A DNA stretch of 57,366 nucleotides from Bacteroidetes bacterium GWF2_33_38. GTDB lineage: Bacteria > Bacteroidota > Bacteroidia > Bacteroidales > GWF2-33-38. The notes beneath the pieces were generated by a model that was not told the origin of the DNA, did no database searches, and saw nothing but the letters and a program-made list of their open reading frames with translations. The DNA lies in contig MEOF01000059.1 of the NCBI GenBank assembly GCA_001769505.1, forward strand, positions 1 to 57,366. The letters are read 5' to 3'. Below, piece by piece: positions 19,486 through 28,448 of this stretch. Numbering within the stretch: position 1 is the stretch's first letter; every line of letters starts with the position of its first letter. A program made the position numbers and the translations under genes.

Positions 19486-20475
19486 ATGGAATTTTTTAGA
19501 ATCTTAATAAAACTTAATTTTTATAAACTATTCAATATATTTATTGCATATTCGTCGTATGGGATTTCTTCTGTTTTTAAAAAAGTGATTGTATGGGGAA
19601 AACCATTTACATTGAGCATTGAACCTATAAATTCATGTAATTTGCAATGTCTTGAATGTCCTACAGGCAACGATTCACTGTTAAGGCAAAAACAATCGTT
19701 TGACGTAAATTTATATCAAAAAATTATAGATGAAAATAAAACTTCGTTGATTTATTTGTTGCTTTACTTTCAGGGTGAACCATTCATGAATAAAAATATT
19801 TTTGAAATAATTTCATACGCTTCAAAATCAGGCATTTACACAATGACCTCGACCAATGGACATTTTATAACCGTAGAAAATGCAAAAAAAATAGTTGATT
19901 CGAAACTTGATAAAATAATTATTTCGCTTGATGGCACTACTCAAGAAACCTATGAACAATATCGAAAAAATGGTTCATTTGAAACCGTAATAAGTGGAAT
20001 AGAAGCCTTGGTCGCTGAAAAAAAAATGCAAAAATCGAAGCGTCCTTTTATTGAACTTCAGTTTTTAGTTTTGAAGACAAATGAACATCAGATTTCTGCA
20101 ATTAAACAACTTGGCAAAAGATTAGAAGTTGATTCGGTTCGATTAAAAACTGCTCAAATATATGATTATAAAAATGGAAATCCGTTAATTCCAACGATTG
20201 ACAAATACTCTCGATATCGAAAAAATAATGATGGGACATATTCATTTAAACGAAACCCAGCCAATACCTGTTGGCGATTATGGAGTTCGGCTGTAGTTTC
20301 AGTAAATGGAAGTGTTGTGCCATGTTGCTACGACAAAGATACTCGGCATGTTATGGGAAGTTTAGAAAACTCTAGCATGACTCAAATATGGAAAAATGCA
20401 AATTATCAAGCATTTAGAAAGCAAATCATAACGAGTAAAAAAGATGTTATGATTTGTGAGGAATGTATTGTTTGA
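19486..20475 (+). CDS. Radical SAM protein with SPASM-type C-terminal domain
   Basis: 329 residues. The radical SAM CxxxCxxC motif is CNLQCLEC (Cys51, 55, 58), binding the 4Fe-4S cluster, followed by the usual FQGEPFMN and ISLDGTTQETYEQYR segments of the barrel. The C-terminal third has NTCWRLWSSAVVSVNGSVVPCC and a final CEEC, a SPASM-like auxiliary cluster site. Relatives are often annotated as MoaA-like or SPASM oxidoreductases and occur beside glycan clusters. The substrate is unknown. It is the first gene of the polysaccharide region and the only plus-strand gene at its left side; its 3' end overlaps the convergent membrane glycosyltransferase gene by 29 bp. Confidence 0.83.
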   Translation: MEFFRILIKLNFYKLFNIFIAYSSYGISSVFKKVIVWGKPFTLSIEPINSCNLQCLECPTGNDSLLRQKQSFDVNLYQKIIDENKTSLIYLLLYFQGEPFMNKNIFEIISYASKSGIYTMTSTNGHFITVENAKKIVDSKLDKIIISLDGTTQETYEQYRKNGSFETVISGIEALVAEKKMQKSKRPFIELQFLVLKTNEHQISAIKQLGKRLEVDSVRLKTAQIYDYKNGNPLIPTIDKYSRYRKNNDGTYSFKRNPANTCWRLWSSAVVSVNGSVVPCCYDKDTRHVMGSLENSSMTQIWKNANYQAFRKQIITSKKDVMICEECIV

Positions 20476-21859
20476 TCTTCTCGAAAAGACCATTTAATAC
20501 GTATGCCGCTGGAAATAATAATAAAATATCGGCATGTAAAAAGTATCGCATTTCAATATTTCGAAATTGAGGACTGGTGCCAAAACACAATGCAATGTAA
20601 AGCAAAAATGGAAATAATAATAGAATTAACCAATTGTAGTTTTTTTTGAACAATAGAACTAATCCTCCCAAAAATCCCAATAAAATCAACATTGTTCGGT
20701 ATAGAAATAAACTCGAAGCTAGCTTTCGTATTAATGTTTTAGTATCGTTTAACGAAATTTTAAAAATTGCCTTTTTAAGATTTTGAAGCGGAAGGATTAA
20801 ATAAAAATTCAAGGGATTATTCTTAATTTGATTTTCTCTTAGCTCATCAAAAATTGCTTTGATTTCGTCGTTGCAATTATTTCCGGTAATTGGCTCTTTC
20901 CAATATCCTCGCCAATGACTAAAACCGCTACCACAATTTTGTGCTAGATAAATGGCACGTAAAAGTTTTATAGAGTCTTCTTTATTTTCGTATGCGATAG
21001 CTGGGAATTTTACATCTTTATTTTGAATAATATTTGAGAACTGAGGTTCCCATTCGGCTTTTACCGAATATATATATTGTAAAAATGCAAGTACATCAAC
21101 ATTCCAATTTGGAATTCCACGCAAATCTTGAGTTAGTATAATTTTATTGTGATTTATGTAATTTCGTATTGGCCACGAACCGTAAACAATTATTATTACA
21201 AATCCATAAATAAATAAATTTTTAATAGTATTTACAACTCCTAATTTGTAATTCTGATAAAATATTAACATTGCAAATATTGGAATCAAAATTGAAACTT
21301 GCGGACGAAACAATACTGCCAAACTAATAAAAACTGCGGATAAAAAATATTTATATTTTCGATTTCCAGCAATATAATTCAGCGAAAAAAGCATAAAAAA
21401 TACACTCAACGATTCAGAATATGCAACCGGATTCCATACAATGATAAAAGGATAGAATGCATACAAAAAAGAAGTAACTAAAGATATTTTGTTGTTTTTG
21501 AATATTTTATCGCTGATTTTATAAACTAAATAAATACTTACAACATCGACAATTATTTGAATCCATGCTACAATAGGGAAGGTTAAATCGGCATTTTGTC
21601 CGGTCAAGTAGTAAACAAAACCTAAAAAGAATGAATAGCCGGGCATTCTACCAAAATAGCCATATTCATGAGCCAAATTTCTTGAATAAGTACCACTTTC
21701 AATTAAATTTTTATAGCATTCTATCCATGCATAAGTATCTCCATCTACATATATGTTTTCACGACCAAAATAAGCTTCCGCAATAAAAAAAGTAAAAATT
21801 ATACGAAGAATAAAACCAATGAAGATTATAATTATTGGAATATTCTCTTTTTTTAGCAT
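20447..21859 (-). CDS. Polytopic membrane glycosyltransferase, GT39/PMT-like (GT-C)
   Basis: About 470 residues. Start taken at the ATG at 21859 (MLKKENIPIIII); a GTG at 21868, 9 bp upstream, is also in frame. Roughly ten hydrophobic spans. After the first span there is a periplasmic-type loop with DGDTYAW and GRMPGYSFFLGFVYYLTG, the arrangement seen in GT39/ArnT-like GT-C enzymes, which use lipid-phosphate sugars as donors outside the membrane. Acidic residues in that first loop would be the catalytic candidates. The specific sugar and acceptor are unknown. It is the last gene of the minus-strand polysaccharide operon. Confidence 0.65.
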   Translation of the reverse strand: MLKKENIPIIIIFIGFILRIIFTFFIAEAYFGRENIYVDGDTYAWIECYKNLIESGTYSRNLAHEYGYFGRMPGYSFFLGFVYYLTGQNADLTFPIVAWIQIIVDVVSIYLVYKISDKIFKNNKISLVTSFLYAFYPFIIVWNPVAYSESLSVFFMLFSLNYIAGNRKYKYFLSAVFISLAVLFRPQVSILIPIFAMLIFYQNYKLGVVNTIKNLFIYGFVIIIVYGSWPIRNYINHNKIILTQDLRGIPNWNVDVLAFLQYIYSVKAEWEPQFSNIIQNKDVKFPAIAYENKEDSIKLLRAIYLAQNCGSGFSHWRGYWKEPITGNNCNDEIKAIFDELRENQIKNNPLNFYLILPLQNLKKAIFKISLNDTKTLIRKLASSLFLYRTMLILLGFLGGLVLLFKKNYNWLILLLFPFLLYIALCFGTSPQFRNIEMRYFLHADILLLFPAAYVLNGLFEKIKQYIPHKS

Positions 21860-21871
21860 ATCAGCCACATA

Positions 21872-22957
21872 TTAAAAGTTTAAATCATCATCAGAAAAAA
21901 CAAAATTAATTTTATCGGGAGGAATTATTCCATTAGGCTTATAATAAACTCTTTTATCAATCGCTTTTTTGATTGATTTAAAATTTTGGAGTATTATATT
22001 GCTATAAATTTCTTCTATTCCAAAGAACATTAATGAGTTATATCCGATTTGATTTATCGTTTTTAAGGTACTGTAAATTAAACTGTTAATAATTTCGTCT
22101 CGATTGACCTCAACAGTCTGAATATCTGAGATAATAAATCGCTTATAATTTCTTACTTTTTTTATTACAATGCTCCCAACTATTTTTCTGTTAAAATTGA
22201 AAGTAGCTATATGAAGAATCTCATTTTCTCTAATATTGTCTTTTAGTAAGCTAACTTTATTTCCAAATTTATTATTGAGAACACTTCTAGACCAAGCAGA
22301 AACAAAATAATCAGACATTCTTCTATTATAAACATCTTCAATAAGACTATAATCATTATTAAAATCTGTCATTATTTCACAAGAATACGTTTTGAATTTA
22401 TTTCTGTTTAAATTGTTTTTAGGAACTATGAGTGCAAAAAGATTTGAGAATCTTTGAAGTAACTTCTTATGTCTTAATAAATCTTTTGAAAAAGAATGTG
22501 GCTTAACAACTAAATAATACTGTGCTTTAAACCTTTCAACATTTACCTCTACAAATCCGCATTTTTCAAAACTAGAGAATATTTTTGGAGTAGGAAAATT
22601 TGTAAAAATAACCTTGTCTTTATTTTCATCAACATAATGAGCAATCATCTTCCTAAAATTTCCGGGATAATTTTTATCTACAAAAGCTGAAGTAGTTTGA
22701 ACTGCTAATAATTCTTGATTCTTATACTTTGCGGGAAAAGCTAGACATCCTAAAAATCCAACAATATTATTATTTTCATTCGTTAGAACTGAGCCTAATT
22801 GCCTCCCATAATTATCGGTTTTTTGTTGATAATCAAGGATACTTGCTATTACGCTATCTCTTGGAGAGCTTGACGTATCCATAAAGTCATCATTACTGAG
22901 AAACTTTAATAATTCATCATGAGTATTTGATATATAACTCTTAATTTTAAGCATCAA
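21872..22957 (-). CDS. GNAT-like acyltransferase, putative
   Basis: 361 residues. The N-terminal half (residues ~1-145) resembles a GNAT acyltransferase fold: strand NNNIVGFLGCLAFP, then LLAVQTTSAFVDKNYPGNFRKMIAHYVDEN in the place of the acyl-CoA-binding strand and helix, then FSSFEKCGFVEV. The C-terminal half (about 200-355) looks like a second, diverged copy (FNRKIVGSIVIKKVRN). I do not recognise a named subfamily. It ends 12 bp before the next start and begins 1 bp after the deacetylase gene, so it is in the operon. N-acylation of an amino sugar is the natural guess, but a peptide or lipid acceptor is possible. Confidence 0.5.
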   Translation of the reverse strand: MMLKIKSYISNTHDELLKFLSNDDFMDTSSSPRDSVIASILDYQQKTDNYGRQLGSVLTNENNNIVGFLGCLAFPAKYKNQELLAVQTTSAFVDKNYPGNFRKMIAHYVDENKDKVIFTNFPTPKIFSSFEKCGFVEVNVERFKAQYYLVVKPHSFSKDLLRHKKLLQRFSNLFALIVPKNNLNRNKFKTYSCEIMTDFNNDYSLIEDVYNRRMSDYFVSAWSRSVLNNKFGNKVSLLKDNIRENEILHIATFNFNRKIVGSIVIKKVRNYKRFIISDIQTVEVNRDEIINSLIYSTLKTINQIGYNSLMFFGIEEIYSNIILQNFKSIKKAIDKRVYYKPNGIIPPDKINFVFSDDDLNF

Positions 22958-22958
22958 T

Positions 22959-23867
22959 TTATAGTAAGTTATGTAGGTTCTTAATTCTAAAAATATTTTT
23001 ATAATGATTATTAGAATAAATTAATGTTCTCCCTAAAATCTTAACATTATTATCCTCACATATGGGCAAATTTGAAGTTGTGCCTAACATAATATACTTG
23101 TATCCAGCCTTCTGAACATATTTAACAGAATACTCTGAATATAATCCATTTGGAAAAGTAAAAATATCAATCTCCTTCTCAATAATATTTTGAATGAGTG
23201 TACGAGAATTCTCAATTTCATACTTAAGCTCATTATCATGCATTTTTACTTTATTAAGAATTGAATGACTCATACTATGACAGCCTATTGCAAATCCGGC
23301 ATTTGAAACATCCTTTAACTGGTTTTTGTCCATCATTTTTGTACTCACAAGTTTTCCTTTTAAATCCTCTTTTAATTTTGAGATAAATGATATTCTCCTT
23401 TCTTCATCAACTTCAATTAATTTAAGAAACAAATTAAGAGTTTGCTTTTCTGCTTCATTTTCTGAAATATGTTTACTGATTTTAAAGTTGTCGATATCAA
23501 CACAAATCTTTTGATTATTTTTTATATATGAATCTATAATATCATTTAGTTGCTGTGTCCAGATTACATATCCTTCGCTAATAGACTTTGCCACCACATT
23601 TAGAACAGCTGGGATATTCTGTTTTTTCAATAATGGAAAAGCATTCAAATAAAAATCTTCAAAACCGTCATCAAAAGTTAGAATTAGTTTAGGTTTTTTA
23701 TACTTTTCATCGATTTGATTAGGAAATATTACTGTATAATTTCTATTAATATATCTTAGTAAGCGTTCAAAAGTTTTTAATGACATTCCCGGCCAAGAAG
23801 GAAACTTCTCATCCGTAATTTTGTGTAAGCATAAAACTTTTACGTCTTTCATTTCATTAATTAACAT
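22959..23867 (-). CDS. Polysaccharide deacetylase (NodB homology domain)
   Basis: 302 residues. Carbohydrate esterase 4 motifs: TFDDGFEDF with the catalytic and metal-binding Asp66/67, and the zinc-binding HSMSH (His197 and His201). The early KVLCLHKI segment is also typical. There is no signal peptide, so a cytoplasmic or membrane-face action on a lipid-linked or nucleotide sugar is likely. The enzymes remove N- or O-acetyl groups. It is 4 bp from the preceding GT4 gene and 1 bp from the GNAT-like gene, which suggests deacetylation followed by re-acylation. Confidence 0.85.
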   Translation of the reverse strand: MLINEMKDVKVLCLHKITDEKFPSWPGMSLKTFERLLRYINRNYTVIFPNQIDEKYKKPKLILTFDDGFEDFYLNAFPLLKKQNIPAVLNVVAKSISEGYVIWTQQLNDIIDSYIKNNQKICVDIDNFKISKHISENEAEKQTLNLFLKLIEVDEERRISFISKLKEDLKGKLVSTKMMDKNQLKDVSNAGFAIGCHSMSHSILNKVKMHDNELKYEIENSRTLIQNIIEKEIDIFTFPNGLYSEYSVKYVQKAGYKYIMLGTTSNLPICEDNNVKILGRTLIYSNNHYKNIFRIKNLHNLL

Positions 23868-23871
23868 TTAT

Positions 23872-25185
23872 TTACAATTGTAAAATTCTTTCAGCGAGTT
23901 TTTTAACACTATTTCTACGAGAATATATCTCAATATTATTTAATGACTGTTCTACTCTCCTATATTTATTAAATTCTTTTTCAATTTTTTTCAATTCCTC
24001 AAAAAGCTGCTCACTATCTTTAACAACATCCCCTGCTCTCAACTTGTCAATTAAAACCTCTTGTTCCTTTTCGAACATAAGAGCAGATTTATCATTGTAA
24101 TAAGGATAAGACTTGTACTTCTCAGATTTCTCTTCACTATAACACAATAATATCTTCCTATTAATAGCAATATAATCAAAGATTTTTGTTCCAATTAGAT
24201 TATAATCATTAAAAAGTAAAAAAACATTATTTTCTGCTAAACTTTTAAACAATTCTCTATTAGTAGTCTTATTAAAAAAACGAACTTTATTTGCTAGATG
24301 CACGCACTCTTTCTGGACAAATACTTTCACTTCATCCTCCTTATTAATTCCATAAAAATTTAAATAAGCCGTTCCTCCTTCACATATAAATTTATCAATT
24401 GTTTTTAAAACGCTTTTGTATGAATGCCAACCATATATTGTTCCAATATATGCAAAATTTAATTCTTCATTATTTTGATCAATCTTTGATACATCATCCA
24501 AAAAATTTGCATCATATCCATTAGGAACTAATATTATTTCTTTTTTAATAAGCTCTGAGATTTTCTTTTTTGTAAACTCTGAAACGGTTGAAATTAAAGA
24601 AGTATTTTTAGTAAATTTTTTCTCAAAGTAATGATTCCAATATCTAAGAAATAGATTTTTGCTTCGGGAACGACTTTGTGTCCAAGGGTCTCTATAATCT
24701 GCAATCCATTTGATATTATACTTACTGCTCAATTTTGAAGCATATTTAAACAGTATATGTGGCGAGCCTGTTGCTATAATATAATCAATTTTATTATCAA
24801 TAATATATTTCTCAGCAGCTTTATATAATTCAGACTTTGTTCCATTAATAAATATGAATTGTGAAAACTCGTAGTATGCTGTTATTAATTTTCTTACAGT
24901 CTTAAACTTATTTTCTCCGTATTTGATTAAGATTTTATTTGCTAAGTTAGGAATATATGGTGTTCTTATAATCACACCTTTATCTGTTTGCTCAATCAAA
25001 ATCTCATTAGATTCACTAGAAACAACATAGTCTAAACTATTTCCATAATTATTTCCCCATTGACGTGTGACTATAATTGGGTATAAACCATATTCTTTAA
25101 AATAATTATACCAACCCAAAGGTCTAAGACCTCCAACTGAAATATAAGGAGGAAAATCATATGCTAAAATCAAAACCTGTTTCAT
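23872..25185 (-). CDS. GT4-like glycosyltransferase, sister of the one at 41073
   Basis: 437 residues, GT-B fold. It starts with LILAYDFPPYISVGGLRP, the glycine-rich loop of GT4 enzymes, then WIADYRDPW in the N-terminal domain, VPNGYDANF and FAYIGTIYGWHS in the donor domain, and KIFDYIAINRKILLC as the nucleotide-sugar region (the EX7E motif is diverged). It shares the start motif, TRQWGN, NLANK-like and KIFDYxAINR segments with the 442-residue gene at 41073, so the two are clear paralogs within the locus. It overlaps the upstream amidotransferase gene by 4 bp (ATGA), implying translational coupling. Confidence 0.8.
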   Translation of the reverse strand: MKQVLILAYDFPPYISVGGLRPLGWYNYFKEYGLYPIIVTRQWGNNYGNSLDYVVSSESNEILIEQTDKGVIIRTPYIPNLANKILIKYGENKFKTVRKLITAYYEFSQFIFINGTKSELYKAAEKYIIDNKIDYIIATGSPHILFKYASKLSSKYNIKWIADYRDPWTQSRSRSKNLFLRYWNHYFEKKFTKNTSLISTVSEFTKKKISELIKKEIILVPNGYDANFLDDVSKIDQNNEELNFAYIGTIYGWHSYKSVLKTIDKFICEGGTAYLNFYGINKEDEVKVFVQKECVHLANKVRFFNKTTNRELFKSLAENNVFLLFNDYNLIGTKIFDYIAINRKILLCYSEEKSEKYKSYPYYNDKSALMFEKEQEVLIDKLRAGDVVKDSEQLFEELKKIEKEFNKYRRVEQSLNNIEIYSRRNSVKKLAERILQL

Positions 25186-26309
25186 GAATTATCGCCTTTT
25201 TTCTTATAAAACTTTAGATATGTTCTATATATAAAGCCAAGAAATTTTTTATTATTTGGATAATCTCGGTACCACTTTGGAGGAGTGTGCATTATATCTT
25301 CAAATATTTCTTTTGTTATGCCTAATTTTTTAATTAGAAATTCTTTTTCTTTCTCAATATCAACATTAGCATATGGTGTTTTTTTCAATTCTTCAATCGC
25401 GTATTCACGAGTCATTTCCCCAGCACAAATCTGAGTTGAAAAAGTTGCTTTACGATAGTCAATATCAAATTTCACAGGAAGAATATACGATTGAACAAAT
25501 CCTGTAAACTTGGATTCATAGTGTTTTCCTCCATAATATTTCCATTCTAATTCTTCTTCGAGGAGTTTCATTGCATCTTCTTTAGAGAAAGGAACATAAT
25601 TTAAAATGTATATAATTTTTATTCCTTTGACTATCTTATAATAGATTTCTTGAATGAAACCAAAGGTTGGAAAATTTTTCAATTTCATTTTCCCAAACTG
25701 TTTATGAATGGAGTTAATATATTTTACATCTTTTGCGTCATAATGCCATATTTTAGGTAAAATGCCTTCTGTTGCGAAATTTCCTCCGCTTATTACATAT
25801 TTTACATTATATTTTGCTGCAATTTTATGGAGTGATGCCGGAATTGCAATATCAGTTGGGGTTTCCATTTCCGGAATAGATGCTTTTAAAAAAGAAAGTT
25901 GTAAATCTTTAAACTCATGCCAATCTAAGACGTAACTTTCGTAATCAAACTCCAACTTATTTGCTATGTTTTTAATATTTTTTACAGCCGCTTCAGAATT
26001 CCAGCCATTATCCATATGAACTAATAAAGATCTTAACCCTAATTGTTTAGCAATATAAGCAGTATAACAACTATCAATTCCGCCACTAATTCCTATAACA
26101 CAATCATATTTTTTAGATTTGCCTTTTTGTTTAATTTTTTTGATTAATTGATCTAACTTTTTATTTGTTTCTTCACCAATATAAACCCTTTTAGCGGTTT
26201 TTTCTAAAAATTCTGAACAATGATTACAAAATCCATTTTCATCAAAATAAATATCGGGATCGGTAGTATCCATTACACATCTAATACATTGTTTATACTC
26301 TTGTCCCAT
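25182..26309 (-). CDS. N-acetyl sugar amidotransferase, WbpG/WbuX family (copy 1)
   Basis: 375 residues. The N-terminus has two CxxC pairs (Cys8/11, Cys28/31), probable zinc site, and an ATP-pyrophosphatase loop SGGIDS at 75-80. In P. aeruginosa, WbpG with HisH2 and HisF2 turns a sugar N-acetyl group into an acetamidino group, the HisH/HisF-like pair delivering ammonia. Here no HisF/HisH is directly adjacent: the gene is followed by a GT4 gene (4-bp overlap) and preceded by a candidate promoter. A second family member lies at 28449. Family assignment is strong; the sugar is unknown. Confidence 0.85.
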   Translation of the reverse strand: MGQEYKQCIRCVMDTTDPDIYFDENGFCNHCSEFLEKTAKRVYIGEETNKKLDQLIKKIKQKGKSKKYDCVIGISGGIDSCYTAYIAKQLGLRSLLVHMDNGWNSEAAVKNIKNIANKLEFDYESYVLDWHEFKDLQLSFLKASIPEMETPTDIAIPASLHKIAAKYNVKYVISGGNFATEGILPKIWHYDAKDVKYINSIHKQFGKMKLKNFPTFGFIQEIYYKIVKGIKIIYILNYVPFSKEDAMKLLEEELEWKYYGGKHYESKFTGFVQSYILPVKFDIDYRKATFSTQICAGEMTREYAIEELKKTPYANVDIEKEKEFLIKKLGITKEIFEDIMHTPPKWYRDYPNNKKFLGFIYRTYLKFYKKKGDNS

Positions 26310-26341
26310 CTATTCAATCATATATTTTTACTAAAAAAATT

Positions 26342-26349
26342 CAAAAGTA
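26342..26349 (-). promoter_or_regulatory. -7 promoter element (TACTTTTG) inside the polysaccharide locus
   Basis: The minus strand reads TACTTTTG, matching TAnnTTTG, about 33 bp before the start of the amidotransferase gene at 26309, in one of the larger gaps (70 bp) of the operon. No good -33 element is seen. It could be an internal promoter. Confidence 0.4.
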
Positions 26350-26379
26350 AATTTAAGAATTTATTTACATTAAATAATA

Positions 26380-27219
26380 TTAACCAAATTTAAAATTACT
26401 TACCAAAGATCTTTTTGTAAAAATCCTTATCCCCCATTTTCGTATATAATCTCTAAAATCGTCTGTTTCTACGCCCTCTTCCCCCCAAAAATCTAATGTC
26501 TCAAAATTTACAAAAAATTTATTGTTTACTGAAACTATCGGATAGTTAATATTAATAACAGGAGAAAGTTCGTGGTAATTTGCAATTTTTAAATATTCTT
26601 CTACAATATGTTTTGTTTTTTCTATCTTCTCTCCTAAGTTCAAAGGAATAATTTTTTTTATAAATCGTGCTGGATTTCCCGCATATACCCCATGTTCAAT
26701 AAGATTTTTTGTTACGGTTGAATTTGCTCCAACTACAATTTTATCAGCAATTTCCACACCCATCATTAAAGTAGTTCTATATCCGACTACGACTCCATTC
26801 CCAATTTTTATTCCAGCAAATTTTGCAGGATATCCCTCAAGTACATTTAACCAAAATCCGTGTGTTATAAGAGAAACATCTTCAGATAAAGCAACATCAT
26901 TTCCGACCTCAACAGGTTCACAAACATTTATAAAATCATTGTTACAGAATGTACACCTATCGCCAACGGTAAGATTTGCATTCGGGTGTTGTCTTCCGCC
27001 ACCTCCAACTCTCAATCCAGATGAACAATAAAAGTCAGTTCCAATTTTAATATTATTCCCTCTCATTTCAATATTTGAGCCTAAATAGCCTCTATCGCCA
27101 ATTGAAAAAAGACCTTTGACCGAGATATTAATATTATTACCAAAATTTACATTTTCGCCTATTTCTAATTTCTCGGCAACGATTCGTATATTTTTGTTTT
27201 TTTCTTCAAATATTTCCAT
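26380..27219 (-). CDS. Hexapeptide-repeat (left-handed beta-helix) acyltransferase with C-terminal extension
   Basis: 279 residues. Isoleucine-patch hexapeptide repeats run from about 15 to 185: VNFGNNINI, IGDRGYLGSNIEM, VGDRCTFCNN, then ITHGFW with the catalytic His, IGNGVVVGYRTTL, VVGANSTVTKNL and the closing YAGNPARFIKK. The family transfers acetyl or other acyl groups from CoA to sugar hydroxyl or amino groups. About 90 further residues follow the usual end and are not typical of the short acetyltransferases; their role is unknown. The gene sits between a GT4 gene and the first WbuX-like gene in the operon. Confidence 0.82.
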   Translation of the reverse strand: MEIFEEKNKNIRIVAEKLEIGENVNFGNNINISVKGLFSIGDRGYLGSNIEMRGNNIKIGTDFYCSSGLRVGGGGRQHPNANLTVGDRCTFCNNDFINVCEPVEVGNDVALSEDVSLITHGFWLNVLEGYPAKFAGIKIGNGVVVGYRTTLMMGVEIADKIVVGANSTVTKNLIEHGVYAGNPARFIKKIIPLNLGEKIEKTKHIVEEYLKIANYHELSPVININYPIVSVNNKFFVNFETLDFWGEEGVETDDFRDYIRKWGIRIFTKRSLVSNFKFG

Positions 27220-27256
27220 ATAAGGTAATTTTTTGATTCTGGAATCGTAAATATTT

Positions 27257-28435
27257 CTATACTATTATGGATTTTATAATTTCAACTTGATTATCCCAAT
27301 TATAAACTTTTGTAGCTTCAATTGCTTGATTTTTAAACTTATCGATAGGCTCAGAAAATAGCAGATTTATCGCTTGTGCAATTTGCTTAACATCATTTAT
27401 CGGGTCAATTAATTCGCAAACGGGATATTGGTTATAAATAATTCTATTTTCTGGGGCATCGGTTGCTACAAAAGGTATTCCTGCATGTATGTATTCAAAA
27501 AATTTGTTTGCTATTCCATACTTTTTACTGAGATTTTTATTTACATCTTGTAAAATTATTCCAGCATCAACCGATCTAGTATATTTTAATAATTCGGAAG
27601 AGGGAACCCGATTAATGAAAAAAATCTTGTTGTCAAGCCCTTCTTTTTTGGTGAGTTCCATTAATTGCTTTTTAAGCGTTCCGTCACCCATCATGATTAA
27701 TTTTACATAATCAAAAGTATATTTTTGTGCTTTAATAATTTGCTCGAGTGCTCGTCCAGGATTCATCACTCCTTGGTAAATTATTAGTCTATTTTCAGGA
27801 AAAAGACCTAATTGATTTCTCAAATTTACTTTTTCATTTGAGGATTGTATGTATGGACAGTTATATATGATTTTTATATCTGAACGAGAAAATTGTAGCT
27901 CTAAGTATTCTTTTACATATTTTCCAACAGTTATACATGTGTCAACATCTTTAACCAGTCTTTTTTCTGCTTTACGCCCTAGCCAAATCATTAATTTAAG
28001 AATTCCTCCCAAGATAATTTTTTTTATACCATACATTTTCTCAGGAAAAAACTGATTCAATGTTTCAATATAAATTTCATGGCAATCGTAAATGACTTTT
28101 GACCCAATTTTTTTCTTTAGTTTTATTGCTGGTTTTAATACTGGCAAATCGTGAACCCATATATAGTCATATTTTACACCAGTGCTTACTATTGTTTTGA
28201 CAGCACTATTATAAATATCATAAAAAAAAGAGTGGTTTTGGAGTTTTTTGACAAAATCATTGCGTTTTTTGATACCAAATAATCGAGTATTTGAATTGAA
28301 ATAATTAATGTCATTTGGGTCAAAATCAGGGTAAAAAACATCAACTTTGCAATATGAACTTAATACATTTATTGTTTTAATTGAACGAGAATCATGCATT
28401 AAGCGAAACGGCATTAAAATACAAACACTAATCAT
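27257..28435 (-). CDS. GT4 family glycosyltransferase
   Basis: 392 residues, GT-B fold. The N-terminal domain carries VIYDCHEIYIETL, and the C-terminal domain has IIYQGVMNPGRALEQIIKA (donor phosphate loop), LIMMGDGTLKK, and GIPFVATDAPENR at the nucleotide-binding edge; the second glutamate of EX7E is weak. It probably adds one sugar to the lipid-linked repeat unit at the cytoplasmic face. It sits 13 bp after the second WbuX-like gene and 37 bp before the acyltransferase gene. Confidence 0.8.
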   Translation of the reverse strand: MISVCILMPFRLMHDSRSIKTINVLSSYCKVDVFYPDFDPNDINYFNSNTRLFGIKKRNDFVKKLQNHSFFYDIYNSAVKTIVSTGVKYDYIWVHDLPVLKPAIKLKKKIGSKVIYDCHEIYIETLNQFFPEKMYGIKKIILGGILKLMIWLGRKAEKRLVKDVDTCITVGKYVKEYLELQFSRSDIKIIYNCPYIQSSNEKVNLRNQLGLFPENRLIIYQGVMNPGRALEQIIKAQKYTFDYVKLIMMGDGTLKKQLMELTKKEGLDNKIFFINRVPSSELLKYTRSVDAGIILQDVNKNLSKKYGIANKFFEYIHAGIPFVATDAPENRIIYNQYPVCELIDPINDVKQIAQAINLLFSEPIDKFKNQAIEATKVYNWDNQVEIIKSIIV

Positions 28436-28448
28436 AAGTAATGTTTTT

